DNA of 64,000 nucleotides from Haemonchus contortus (lineage: Eukaryota > Nematoda > Chromadorea > Rhabditida > Trichostrongylidae): contig LS997565.1 in assembly GCA_000469685.2 (NCBI GenBank), positions 39,175,519 to 39,239,518 of the forward strand. The letters are read 5' to 3'. The notes beneath the pieces were generated by a model that saw only the letters and a list, made by a program, of their open reading frames with translations, did no database searches and was not told the DNA's origin. Below are positions 48,600 to 61,600 of the stretch, in pieces. Numbering within the stretch: position 1 is the stretch's first letter; every line of letters begins with the position of its first letter. A program made the translations under genes and the position numbers.

Positions 48600-51500
48600 T
48601 TATTTCCGAACTCCGTGAACATACGCACGAGGTTGACGATGTCGCTCATGGTGATCATTCCGTTTTGGTGACGTAATCCTTGGACTCTTCGAAGGTGCCT
48701 CACGCTTGGGATCTAGGAAACAACAATTTCACTCAGCGAACGCCACCACTTAAGAAAACTGGAAAAAAATTCTTTTCTGCAACATATAAATAAACAACAG
48801 ACATTGCTTTCAATACCGATAACGTGACATCAAAACTCAATAGGGTCAGGCGCAAACTAAGGACGGGACCATCTTGAGCTCGATCTGCAAATCTTGATCA
48901 TCTCTAATTAGTCTAATATTTATTAGGTTCGATTAATCACAGTTTTCGGGTCCTTCTTGTTTTTTTTTCAGCAAAACCACCAAACGGCCAGTTCGGGTAT
49001 AATAGGTGAACTTTGACAGTCACGTTATCGGTACGACGAAGAAAAAAGAGAACTTATATGAAAGTAAAAACACATAAAGCAGCATGTTAGTTGTATAATG
49101 CAGACTCACTCCCTGTTCGGACGTTAATACGTCGTTTGGTCAGCTCGCAACTATTCAGGACAACGGCATATCGACGCATCGTATTACGATCTGGAGGAGG
49201 AATGTCCATATCAAGCAGTGAGCGACTTTTCATCGTTTTCCTCTCGATTTCATCGCCGTTGATGTTGCATGGCTCTCCATTTGCGGTTTCATCAGAGAAG
49301 TGGAAGCTGTCGCGAATAACCGAGTCGATCAGGGACATTGTGGTTGATGGTTGATGCGGCTCTAGTCCATTGAGACACATGTCCAGCAACGATGGAATCT
49401 TCTCCTTGACGCCGATGGCTAAATGAATCTAAGATTGCGCGCGAACTGCTAGCGCTCCGCCACTGAAAAGCCCCGAAAAGACAAGTTCAGAAGAAATTGC
49501 AACGACGGGCAACATGGACAATATATACCAACCGGTCCCGTTTCGTTGTTGCTGATGACTTGGCGATTTCCAGTGAGGTGGCGACCTGATGTCTCTTTTG
49601 GAGCTACGATCCGAATCACGACTTGAGCATCGATCTCTCTTCTTAGGCGATCCAGAAATTGGTGAACCATCTTTGGTGATTGAAGGCGAGTTTGCATAAG
49701 GGGCTCTTTTCCTTGGAGGAGAGGAAGTTTTCCTATACTTTGAAGATCCCTCAGATTTGTCGCGATCTTCTTCGTTGGAATTGGGCCTGCGCTTCGTCGA
49801 GGAACTACTAACATTTGCGGAGCTACTCTTACTCCTTGTACGGTCATCCTCGCGGCCAGTCTTGGTAGTAGAACGGGGGTCCGACGACGAAGGAGTAGCT
49901 TTCTCGTCGTCCATCTGACACCAACCGCCAGCTAGTGGTCCCCGCACGGAAATGATTTCCGCATCATCTCTCGCACTTTTTTCTGGCCAATCTGATTGAT
50001 CTGACGTAGAAGGTCGAGCCTCTCTTGACAAAGCACGTTTCTCGTGATGTCGATCTTCAGAAGCTCGAGCCTCTTTTGACGAAGCACGTTTCTCGTGATG
50101 TCGATCTCCAGAAGGTCGAGCTTCTCTTGATGAAGCACGTTTCTCGTGTTGTCGATCCTCCCTATTCCTTGATCCGTTCTGTGTTTTTGAATATCGCGTC
50201 GACCTTTGTTCATCTCGATCTACATGACGATGATGACGTCGTACTTCTAAAGTGGAAAATCATCTGTTTTACACACATCAAAAAAGGCTCCGTGACCACA
50301 AATCGTCTGTAGTTGTTGGATGACCACTTAAATGTACCATCTCTTCGATCACCATTGACGCTAGTCCGATGCCTTTGGGAAGATACGCCATTTCTCTCTC
50401 TATCTCCACGATGCGAATCACCATTAGTTGTCGAAACTTTGGATCTCGGAGGTGAACTGATAATTTCAGGCGGTTCGAGCTCGTCAGCGAAGAGGACGAC
50501 ATTAGAAGCAGCAGCCGCGGCAGCTCGCCTCATGGCATCAGCATCTATCTCTTCACAAAGATCAGGGAAATCATCGTCGACATTAGTTGTGCTTTGAACT
50601 TTTGGCAGCACGTTGACATCGTCGAGATCATCGTCCTCTCTAAAATGAAGCAGCTCAACAGAGAAACATTTTCTATAAGGGTGTTCTAATTTACGGCCAG
50701 AGCTCTAATTCATCTACATAAACAAATAACTACAGTTAAAGTCTGAAGCCAAGTTGTTAGAGCCGATAATTTAAAAAATTCACTCATCTATCTCGGGTCA
50801 GGTCTATTTGATGTAAAATTTAAATTTCGACCCACCCTGAGTGAGACTCGCCTGTACCGGAGGCACCATCGGAGCCATCCTCGCCTATTTCGTCACCTGA
50901 AAATCAGGGCTGAAGACTATTCTTAAGATAAAAAAGATTCGGTGGAGCAGCTACAAGCTAACAGATTCTAATCACTTACAACAGTCCACCTCCTCTAGTT
51001 CTTCAAATGGTATATCCTTCTCGTCATTATCTCTTTTACTTCGGGGAGATCGCTCGCTCGACGAATCTCGTGCATGTCTGCGCGGCGATCTCTGCAAAAA
51101 GTCCTTGGTAATAGGTAACTGATACTCCAATTACTCTCAGAGGAAGAATTAGACACTGTCACGAGTCATTAGTCAGTCATCAGTAGCAAAAAATCAGCGC
51201 GCATTCCAAAAGAAAGGAAAAAGTGGGCGTCGGCCTGGGCCAAACCTGTGAAAAACCCAGCGATCACGTATATCTACTATAAGTAACTGCGGACCAATCG
51301 AAACAACAAGTATGCTATTCTATTAGTTTAATGCCCGAACAGTGCTTCGGAACTAGTCGCGAGTTTCGGAGTCCAAAGCAAAACATACCTCATGTGACGA
51401 TCGACCTCCGAAATTTTTTCGACGTTCTTCGTCGCTATGATGCTTGCTCGGCCGATATGAATCGCGTACCCGTCGACCACCAAACCTTCCTCGACGAGGA

Positions 51501-54500
51501 TATGGATGGTATCGGTCAGTGCGATACTGCAACATAAAGAAATGTGAGCAATATCAAGACTAGAATTTGACTAGCATTCCAGATAATCTTGAAACAAATT
51601 TAAAATACTTTACGAGTTAAATCTCAGAAACTGTGGGACTCCCAGAATACCCCAGATTTGGGGATCAGAACACATTCAATAAGCTTGGAAAACTCAATGC
51701 GCCGCTATTACAGTACAGCATCAAAGGCCTCACCTTAGCAGGAATGTCTGAATGCTTTCTCCTCTCATGTGAACGTCTTTCTTCACGTTCATGTCTTCTT
51801 TCTCGACGCTCTTCTTCGGTAGCTTCGTCGACACACTCAAGTTCATCAATATCAAAATCTTCGTCATCCTCCACGTCACAGTCTTTCTAAACAGTGAAAA
51901 ACTGAAATTAAAGTAAATAGACGCTTATCGGGCTTTATGGCAACACTTCTGAAGAGCAAATATAAAAGAACTGCAGGAAAAGCGTCACCCTATGATCCCA
52001 TTGAAAACCTAACGGGAATCAGAGCAACAAGAGCGCATTTCGGAGATCCGAACTCATTCAGGCCTATCAATCCAAGAACGACACGGGATGGCAAACTGTT
52101 AATTTTGCACGTAGATACTATTAACCTTGATCATTGGACGCAATAGCACTGGAGACAAAAGTCAGCGGCGCTATTGCGTTCAATGTTCAGGGTTGATAGT
52201 TTCTATGTACAACAATTCAACTAACAGTTTCATCCAGTATTCTAGAGAAGTTGATCGATTGTACCTTAGTGTCTGGGAGAACAAAAATATCTGGTGAAAA
52301 TGGGTCTGATCTCAAAAGCCAGCATCGACTGGATCTTCTGTAAAATTGCGAAAACTGCGAAGTAAAACAACCGTAGAAGCGCACCTGAACCATCTGACCT
52401 AATCAGCAAATGGTATTCTCCCAAAATTTGCTACAATGGAACCACTCGTAGGAAAGTTCTTTTCATAAGTCACCACTTGCATGATCAACTACGCTATGAA
52501 GCACCGTAATCATTCGTATTACATCGGGAGTACAACCCAATCCTGCCCTGCCTACCGCACTGCCACTAACCAAAAACAACTATGCATTCTTCCACATAAA
52601 TGCCCTCAAAAGACATAACTTCTGCTGACAAATGAAAGTGAATAAAGTACCTTCGAAGTCTCTACATCATCGTTCACTTGTCCAACACTTGTGCACATCT
52701 CTCCTTCTTCCTGAATCGTACGAACATTTAAAATGAGTTAACAATGCCGAAAAACGCTTAAAATTCGGGAAAGTGCATTTAAACTCCTTATACAAGGTAA
52801 TCATTCGTTTTCATAGGGTTTTCCACGAAAAACAGGGCCCATACAGCTCAAACTCATACTCGAGTTCATGGTTAAAAACCAAAATTTCAGCTTCCCCTGC
52901 AACGGCGTGGGACTGAGGAGGGAGAAGTTGGTCAAGATGGAAATCTACAATATCAGATGTCAAACTTGTTACACATCGCATGAAAAATGAGGGAGGCTGA
53001 GACAATGACGCTGTGAGTGTCCGCATGCTGTGTGATCAAAACAACGGACGCATCGATGTGTTTACTGCAGACGAAACGATCGTCGATTGAATGAACAACT
53101 CTTAACAGCAGGTATGTGACACGACCCAAATTCTGCTATTCTGACCCAGTAACCCGAAGAAGCAGTGAAGTGAAAGACCTTAAACACCTCCGAACAGTGA
53201 CCTCGATTAAAAACAGAAGAAATGTTACACCTTGGATCCGTTAGTTGAATCCGGAAAAAGGAAGCATATAACGGACTTCTTGGTTTTGCTATGCAGCTGC
53301 AGTGGCAGTAGTGTCAACCTACCCTTTAACGACTTTACACACTATCACGAAAATACGATCAAGTTTAAGTCTAAAAGAGGGTACCAAAGATAATATTCGC
53401 CAACAAGGCACCAGACAGGTTCATTGGTGAATACTCACTGCACTGGGTGAATGCGGGCCTTCTGCAGCTGCTTTGGAGATATATACTCAACATTTGCAAA
53501 TACCCAACCAGCATCCACTTTTCCAACTGTAACTGCAGACTGTAGGTAAACATATCCGATTGACACCATTGAAATGGGATTAAGAGCAAGAAAAACCGGG
53601 GCGAGATAGCACAGAGACTGAACAGAAAATGTTATCTGCGGTTGAATAATAGACCAACCATAAAGCAATGAAGAGCATCAATACTATCTCACAAAGACCC
53701 GGATTATCCCGACTAAGTTATCTTTAAATTAGGATAACGATGTGCTAGTTTGAATAATGTCATGATATCAATTGTTGCTTACTCGGCGAACGGTGAAAAA
53801 TCTAGACTATCTAAGCAAAGCCGAAAATATCTTATACTGAGACAGAATAAATTCTAAAAATTCTTTACCATAAGTGAAAAAGGACTTTTTCATGAAAATC
53901 TGCGCCAACAACCCTACAGCATCTTTGTGAGAGTATGATGGTCATCAGTGGAGGCTTTGAGACATGGAAACAGATTCAAGCCTAACCCTTGTCATAGTAT
54001 GTTACAGCGTGAGGCATTAGGTTAAGACTAGTCATTCGCTGTGATAAACTTGACTCCGCCCTTCTGAAAGGTGCAGGACTGCAGTCAAGGCTCGGGTAGG
54101 ATTGTAAATACCTTGAAATCCCTCCCGTTCCTCTATTCTCAGAACGCGTTAAATGCCGCACCGTCATTGAATCTGTGAAGGGCCTTTAGCAGTTCCTGGT
54201 AAACGATCGAACATCTCCACTGCTTTGAATGCTCCAAAGTTGAGATAGGAACAATGAGGTTGCTTCAAAGTTATGTGGATTTCCAATGTTCAGAAGAGCC
54301 CTTAGCGTCAGACGGCTAATTTATTTTCACTCTCATGAGTTTCAACAAACCCATCAAGTTTGCAAAGCTGAAAGATGTCGACGATGCAGTAACTGTGACG
54401 CAGTCCACAATGAACAACACTCTAACATATGTACTCAAATGGGTTTTATGATACGTTCAGGACAACTGAGATCCGCACCGCTGTCTATCTTATCTAATCA

Positions 54501-55238
54501 TACGACGCACTGCGGGAACCTACATTTAAGCTATGGAATCTAGTGAATCTATTTAGATGCTTATTTCAGACTGCACGCCAATGCTGTTTATTAGTTACAA
54601 CTGATTGTCGGCGTATCAGCCATTGCAGCAATCAATGTCGCCTTTAGTTGAGCAATAAAACTCGTGTCAAAGATTACAACAACATTTTCGCCAACCAAGA
54701 TAACATTGCAGACCTATCGGTGACAGATGCAATCCTGGTATAGCCCCGAATGTGGGCTCTAAAGGCTCTTCGAGGCCTTATATTCCGAAGGCAACCCAAT
54801 CGGAATCAAAATGCACAGAGGAGGAAGCAATGCGCTATAACCATAGAGCTTCTCAGAATTCGACATGGGCCAACTTTCTGCACCCACAAGGAAAACACAA
54901 CCACGAAAATCCGCGGGGCTAGGATTGAACACTACCCAAATATTTCAACCAGTACAAACCCTTTGCAGAAAAGGGTCCAGAGTAACTGGTGCTTGAGGCA
55001 ATCCTCAAACACCTGTTTACAAATATTAAATTTTCATGGTTAGCTGAACGAGAAAGCAGACACCAACCTCAGTAGGATCTACGGACCAATCGATTTCTTC
55101 AACTTCACGAATTATGGCCTCATGAATGCTGGTCTGCAACGATTATATAAAAAATATATTTCTAAATATATTCGGGAAACATTAAAATGAAAGCCACACT
55201 ACCTTAGGAACAGTCTCCACGCCATCTCCTCCTGACAT
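48600..55238 (-). CDS. Arginine/serine-rich, largely disordered nuclear-type protein (11 exons)
   Basis: Eleven exons join in frame into 687 residues: 55238-55203, 55133-55068, 52710-52651, 51886-51734, 51526-51389, 51091-50980, 50896-50836, 50639-50338, 50246-49533, 49418-49110, 48712-48600. The exon 8 donor (GATG/gtacat) was picked because it alone keeps the frame into exon 9; the exon 9 end (ACCG/gttggt) and exon 10 start are the least certain. The protein has an acidic N-terminus (residues 15-90, e.g. DDEDFDIDELECVDEA), a basic EERRERRHEREERR block, a PRRGRFGGRR patch near residue 115, RS/SP dipeptides (RSPRRHARDSSSERSPRSKR near 152), an alanine run near 245, three 17-residue repeats (340-390), SPPRKR and SPKKRDR motifs, then a less biased segment (548-650) with SLLDMDIPPPDRNTMRRY, and a basic tail ending AYVHGVRK. 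Composition suggests a nuclear RNA-processing or splicing factor; no catalytic or RRM domain is visible and I do not recognise the family. Confidence 0.8.
50005..50157 (-). repeat. Coding 51-base tandem repeat, three units, in the RS-rich gene
   Basis: Three back-to-back 51-base units (50157-50107, 50106-50056, 50055-50005) each encode 17 residues of the pattern DRxHEKRAxSxEARxSx. They differ at only a few positions, so the expansion is recent. The units lie in exon 9, residues 340-390, and keep the frame, so copy-number change would lengthen or shorten a charged disordered segment by 17 residues at a time. Confidence 0.9.
52093..52230. repeat. Inverted-repeat element in the RS-rich gene intron 3
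   Basis: Left arm 52093-52147 and right arm 52170-52230 are imperfect inverted copies: aaactgttaattttgcacgt...ggacgcaatagc against gctattgcgttcaatgttca...aactaacagttt. The outer edges and the core are best conserved. It looks like a small foldback MITE. Confidence 0.75.
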
Positions 55239-55521
55239 CTCCTTTTTTTCTTCTTGATTCCTAGTGCCTTTGACCGCAAAGCAACTTTGAATGCGGCTAA
55301 ATGAACACTAATGGAGCGTTTAATCGAAGGATAAGCAGCATTATGGCGGAATCATAGCGAAGAGATACGAATAGCGATAAGGCACGCGTCATCAACACAT
55401 GTGAACGTTTAAAAATCTGCTTTCATTACTGACATAATCAAAACGACAATCGGAGTAGTGAAAATGAAAACAATTCAACGAAGAGATCCGCTACATGTTT
55501 ACCCATCATAGCTCTGGGAGG

Positions 55522-55536
55522 AAAATAAATAAACTA
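55522..55536 (-). promoter_or_regulatory. Candidate trans-splice acceptor upstream of the RS-rich gene
   Basis: On the minus strand a pyrimidine-rich stretch reading ttattttcctcccag lies about 285 bases before the RS-rich gene start and about 85 bases after the LSm8 stop. In a nematode operon a spliced-leader acceptor is expected here. A second, weaker acceptor (gcactag, near 55263) lies 25 bases before the start codon. I cannot tell which is used. Confidence 0.35.
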
Positions 55537-55619
55537 ACAATCATATTTACTCGTTCACACAGAAACAATCGTCAATGACAACATAACAGTCGCATAACGA
55601 GAAGAAAATGAGAGCGAAT

Positions 55620-58600
55620 CTAGCCTTGGATCCAGATCGCTGCCAGCGGGGCGGCCTTCACGTTTTCCAGATCGATTCGCTTATCGAGTTCCTCATCTAG
55701 TTCGCCGATCACCGCACTAAGAACAGCAACATTTAAAAAATACGCTCAGCTAACAACATGATGATGTCCCCATACGTGCGATCCCAGCCGTGACTAATGT
55801 GGGGACTGCTGGCATTGCCGATAACATATTGATTCGCATTGATAGGTAGCAACGCCCACCACAGCACAGCAGTAATGGTTAACAGTGTCAGGAGTTTACT
55901 CGCTAAAAATACCGTAATCCCAAGGAAACTCGAACTCACACACTCAGATCAACTCGGTGCTATGAGTAAGCTGAAGACTCAGAGGCAGCTTATCGTTTCT
56001 TAAAACCCTACTCCAATTACGCACATATTCCAAGAGCTAGCATTTCTAATCCGAAATGCTTGTTAGGAACTCGTCAAACACTATAAAAGAATCTTGTGGT
56101 TATTCCTTGAGAGGTTGGGAAGGGGAGGGGGACAAAATGACGAAACGAACGAACTAACGAACTTGAACCAATTCAGTTTAGGCCACAAAGCAGAGATGAA
56201 AAGTGGATATAAAAATGAAACAGCCTTTTACACCATCTATTACCGTGACCAAAATAGCAGTTCAGAAACAAAAAGTTGGCCAATTAGCGACAACACATCC
56301 TTTGTCTCCATTTTAAAGCTCTGCATAGATGGGAAGCCGTTCGTTCCCTGCAGGTATATCATTTTTTTGCTGAAAACGAACGGTTCCGGCGGCAACAAGT
56401 GATCTTTATTGCTTCGCGCAAGGTTTGGAAGGCCTTAACCTCCGACTAATTGCATTCCATAAAAACTTCACAGCCTGACTGCGACCATCTCCGCCTTTGG
56501 AATCAGCGATTTTCCCACAAAGCTAACTCTCTCTCCCATAGGTTATTTCCTTAACGGGGCAAAGTACGCATCAGTGAATTCTGAACTACTTCATCCCAGG
56601 CAGCCCCACTGGCTGTTTTCAGACTTCAACGATTCAACCGACGTTCGGACGGACGGACGTCGGTTGAGCCGTTGGTCTGAAAGCAGCCACTCGCGGCTTC
56701 AAACCGAGACCTGCTTCTAAAATAATCATCTATGCCACTGCTGGTCTCTCGTCACTTCAAAGAGTTGACCAGTGGCTCCAATCAGATTACGCTGATGCCA
56801 GGCTTATAATAACGTAGCAACAATGTCCTTCCATCTTCTCGACCGAACCCATAGCACTTGTTCTGAGCGTGAATCGACCTTTTTATGAATATGAATGAAT
56901 GAAAAGACGAAAAGTTTGGTTGAAGGTCGGGCCATCCTCACTCAAGGACGAAGTAATCAAGGGAGTTACGAGTTGCCAGTACATATGACAGATGAGATAC
57001 TTGCGTCTTGCCTGTTGTTGATAGGGGAAAAAGCTGCTCATTTATTTCTGGGCTACGACAATAGATTAGACACGAGCGCCACTAATTCGAGAAAGAACGA
57101 GTCTTCGCTGATTGAGCGCTCCACCAAATTGAACTTCATTGATTTTCCATCAGAAAAAAAATGATTACCCCATTTATTTATTCATATTTCACGTCCTCAG
57201 ACTTGTCAAGGTCAAAAAGGTCAAATTTGCAAAGAAAAAATATATAATTAAAATATTTTTAAGATCAAATAAGCAAAACCGTCATCGAATGTTCCAACAT
57301 CGAAGCAAAAATAAACATGAAAATGCATCAAATTCGTCAATTTTACAAAAATCTTCTCTCATTGGAGAAGTTAATGCCATAAAATCATTATTATTCACAG
57401 CACAAAAGGCACCTGAATATTTTATTATTTATTTATAACTGGACAGATATTTCATTCTTTGTAAAAACCTTCATAAAATACCATAAATTCTTAAGTATTC
57501 TTCTTATTAAAAACATTCTTCTTGAAATACATGCAATTACTTATTATAATTACCAATTCAGTAGTTATCGATAGACAGGCACTTCGAGGAAGCAAAGATG
57601 AAGGTGCAAAGCAATGAATTTTTCATGTATATGTAATTCTACACGTAGATGCACGGTCATAAACCTGGCAGCGAAGAATATTAAACTTTTTTTCGGTTCG
57701 AAACGTAGCCATCACAACGAAACGATGGTCGACAATTCCATCGACTGAGCCACAAACAGGTCTAATTACAAAGGGTGCAAAGAGAGGGTAGGAATTAGCT
57801 GTGGAAAATAAGATAGGAATGATTCAGGCAATGAACGCCCGATCTACGACATCTCTCGACGATGCAAAGCGCGAATTGTCAACACGTAATTGCAGCCAGT
57901 TATGTGGCAGCAGCGAATTTGCGAATGTCAAACCGGACCAAGTGGGTGATTTGCTTTCGCAGAAGGTGAACATTATGGTGGCCAACATGAGAGACCGTAT
58001 TTGCACAAGGAATCGAAGAGAAAAGAAAGGAAACTTTCGATATGCCTTGAAAACCAGTCACCGAGTAGGTGGGTGGGCCAAGCACAGCCCTGCGCTTCAA
58101 TATGTCGCCTATCGATTGGCTTGCCGTACAGCTAACTCAAATCCCAGCAACTACGGAGCCGCTCCCCATTCACTATTATTACACTGCCACAATTCATTGG
58201 ATGGATTATCTTGACCAGCCAGTGGTTCAGGAGACGGGACATCGTTAACCTATTTGCGAACAGACAAAAAGAGACACGTCATGATGTTTCAGACCAGCTG
58301 CAGCTATTTGAGGGCATTGATTTCTCACAAAAGAGAAACGTGAACAGAATTTTGCTAAATCGACATCGTTTTCATTTAATCCCCTTCCCACTTCATTTAA
58401 ACACAAAACCTTCAGAAAACGTGCCGTGAACCTTTTCTAAAATGCATGCTCCAAAGCAAAGCATTTTATTTTAAAACATGAGTCTTAAGCCGATAAAAAA
58501 CATGAATTCGCTAAGCCAAAACGGCTAATCCAAGCAGAAGCGATAAAAGGGATATTTGCGATCAAAACAGAATTTCATTACGCACCGACTAAGTTTCCAA

Positions 58601-61600
58601 TTCTAAAAAATAGAACAAAATAATATAAAAATCTCTTAAAGACGGACCAGTGGTGATTTCAGCCTTTGAAACCATTCTTCAAAAGAATCCAAAAAGTATG
58701 TTGGGATGCCAACATTTCTTAGAAAGCGACTAGTAAAGAACGTTGCCAAATGAAGGATTTTCCAGTCGCACAACGCAAAATCAACAATATCAGCGTTCTC
58801 ACACGGACAATGGTGGGGAGATTTTCGTATTATATACTGGCGGATTACCTGAAAATCCTCCTGACCACACATTCGGTACACTGGCATTACAACAGGCAAC
58901 ATGCCAACGGCCTGTGCGATACCGAATTCGGAGGCTAAAATTGAAGGCAGACGCTCGAAGACTGGAAGTTAATTTCGTGTGTCGACCAAATGTGCGCTGG
59001 GTTGAACGGTTTGCAGCGCCAGAGGACAAGAAACGACGCAAAAAAGAAAATGAGCGCTAGCCAGCTGGGCAGTTCTCGGTATGTGAAGAGTTGCGGCGGC
59101 GATGCGGCCACTCACGAAGGCAAAAAAAAGTGTTCATGCTCATTTTGAGAATGATGGGTTGAATCTTCCTATCATCTACTACCCAGGTCGAAGACTTGAA
59201 TACTGATAGGAGTGATGGAGAAAATATAAGAAAAAGAGAAAAATAAGGTCGGGCGCAAATGAAAATAGACATGAAACTGAACGCACGTTGAATCGTGTCG
59301 TCTACTTGATTGGAAATTGAAGATAAAGTTCGCTCTTACTCACAAGATAGGACCGATGGGTAGGACAGAAAATAAGAAGCTCTAAAAGAGGAGGAGAAAA
59401 GCGATTCCCAGAAATCTCATCGAAAGGAACTGATGCGGCAATATGATTGATGACAGATCAATCTTAAGAAAGCCATCTAACTTGCTGAAGGAAAAAACTC
59501 AAATTTCGAATACGGTCCCCCCGCTACAATGCCTATGTATAACACAAGGAGTATTTCTCAACTATCAATCGCTTTTTACCAGTTATCGAACAATTTTACA
59601 CGAATTGTGATATCTAATACTTTTTGAGATTGACCAAGATGTTTTCATTATTGAATATCATTGAAAAAAAGCTCTTGGGCAGGCCTAACGGGGTATGAAT
59701 TGCACTCAAAATTATGTGATGCCATTACCAAACAAGGACTTCTGGCCTGGATTAGTGGAAGTCGACTGACTTCGAAACCTGACTACTGTACATGAAGGGT
59801 GTGGAAACACTGTTGAGAGGAGGGGCATTGGCAATGGGCGGGTAACCACCTCATTAAATGCTATCGTATCCCACTAGTCAGTTCCAGTTCACGCCGAAAT
59901 TTTCCATGTAGTCATGTAGTGGGTGAACCACCCTCTAAAGCTCCTTCAGACAGAAAATTTATCCAACTTTCTCGTAATTGTTCGCACCACTCTAGGTCGA
60001 TGTAGCCACATAGAAGAAAATTCGGGACGCTTCTTCAGTAGTCGGGCTGCGATCATAACTCCAATGCCTAGCTACGGCGCCGGTCAACTGCCCAACGTCT
60101 ACCCCATAAACTTGACGAAGACCTTTTTCGATGCGCTGTGTGACGGGAAAAGGGCGTATATAAAAAAACCTTTTGCCTTAAAATGAACGCATTGCCCGTG
60201 ACGGTTTGATGCCTGCTACTTTCTTTTCGCCATGAGGTTAATGAAGGGACCGAATTTCCGCTTCAATTTCCGTTCTACGATTATGCTGGTGAGTAATGGA
60301 CCGATGCACTCTAGCTATCGACATTGGAGACAATGCAATGACACTCGACAGAAACTAAATTCACACAAAGCAGTCGTGAAAAATTGCCAACAGCCGCACA
60401 TTCACAGCACAGTCGCTGCATTCGAGATGCTGATAGGAGTAGACGTCATGGCGGAGCAAATCGAATCAGAAGTCGGGCATACTTTTCAAAGACAAGAAAA
60501 ATGTTCAGCATCCAATTGAATAGTCGCTATGGAGGGAACGGGAATGTCCGTCATCATTAAAATGTGTTTCTAAACTTCGCTTCAAAAGATAATTCAATGG
60601 AAATAAAGGAAAATGGTATTAAAACAGTAAGAGAACGATTAATCGAGAAGTGAGAACCGACCCAACGGAATAGAGTGGACCTAGCGAGAAGACGCCGATT
60701 CAATTATAAATAGCTACCTCCAGTTCTTGCTCATCACCATGATACCTATTCCCACGACTTTCCCTTTCAAGAATAGGCCTCTATGACTCAGCTAAAATCA
60801 CTCCGGGAGTTCAGATGAGCACATAATTATCCTAAAGGGCACGGTAGAACTATAAAATTCTAATTCGAAAAATTGAAACAAACAAGAAAAAGGCGAATCA
60901 GTGCGCCGTATCAGCATCGTCGCATCAAACTCGGCCATGCCTGCTGGGGAATGTAAAATTGTTTCTGAGTTTTTGTACCAAGAAATCTAATCTTTTGCGT
61001 ACCCGAACTTGTTTTTTCCAAATCAGGCGATAATGTCTTCCCTTTAGCTTGGGTTACTTGCTGAATACCGGTATCAAATGGTTGCACTAAATGTTACTTT
61101 CAAAGTCTCTAACCAACGTTGTTGATAGTCTCAAGGGCAAAGAGACAACAGAGATAAAGTAAGAACATCTACAGTTAAACTGTGCTCAAACCCAAACTAG
61201 AATAAATCCAAACTAACATGAAATGTGAAGTTCGCTAGCTTCTTCCATGTTTCCACTACAAATTGCACTTATAGATGTTACTTCAAATATTTGCAATTCC
61301 CCTTTCCATCTCATAACCAATAATAGCTTTTCGCTTGGTTCGCACAGTAAATTGAACTTGAATGACATTTAAACCGAATACTTAAACAAAACATAACATC
61401 AACATAAACTATGACCACGGAATGCTCTTCTCCCTAGCCAAGGAGTACTTCAGACCGCGAAGATGTAGACTATTACTAAGTGTTTACACTAGTAGGCTAT
61501 TATCAACAGCCAGATCATTGCATGCACTCACCTGACGTGGAAAGCTAGTCGCGTGCTAACCAGAACACTTGAACGACGACCGGGGCAACAAGTCACCACG

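Noticed and set aside
53435..53668. Minus-strand frame with hydrophobic start and VGKVDAGWVFANVEYISPKQ, framed by an acceptor and a donor
   Set aside because: It lies inside intron 2 of the RS-rich gene, and splicing exon 2 straight to 52710 already keeps the frame; no homology was recognised.
55733..55939. Hydrophobic 68-codon minus frame just upstream of the last LSm8 exon
   Set aside because: The LSm8 homology joins 63151 to 55716 directly, so this is intron; the hydrophobic run is not conserved text I know.
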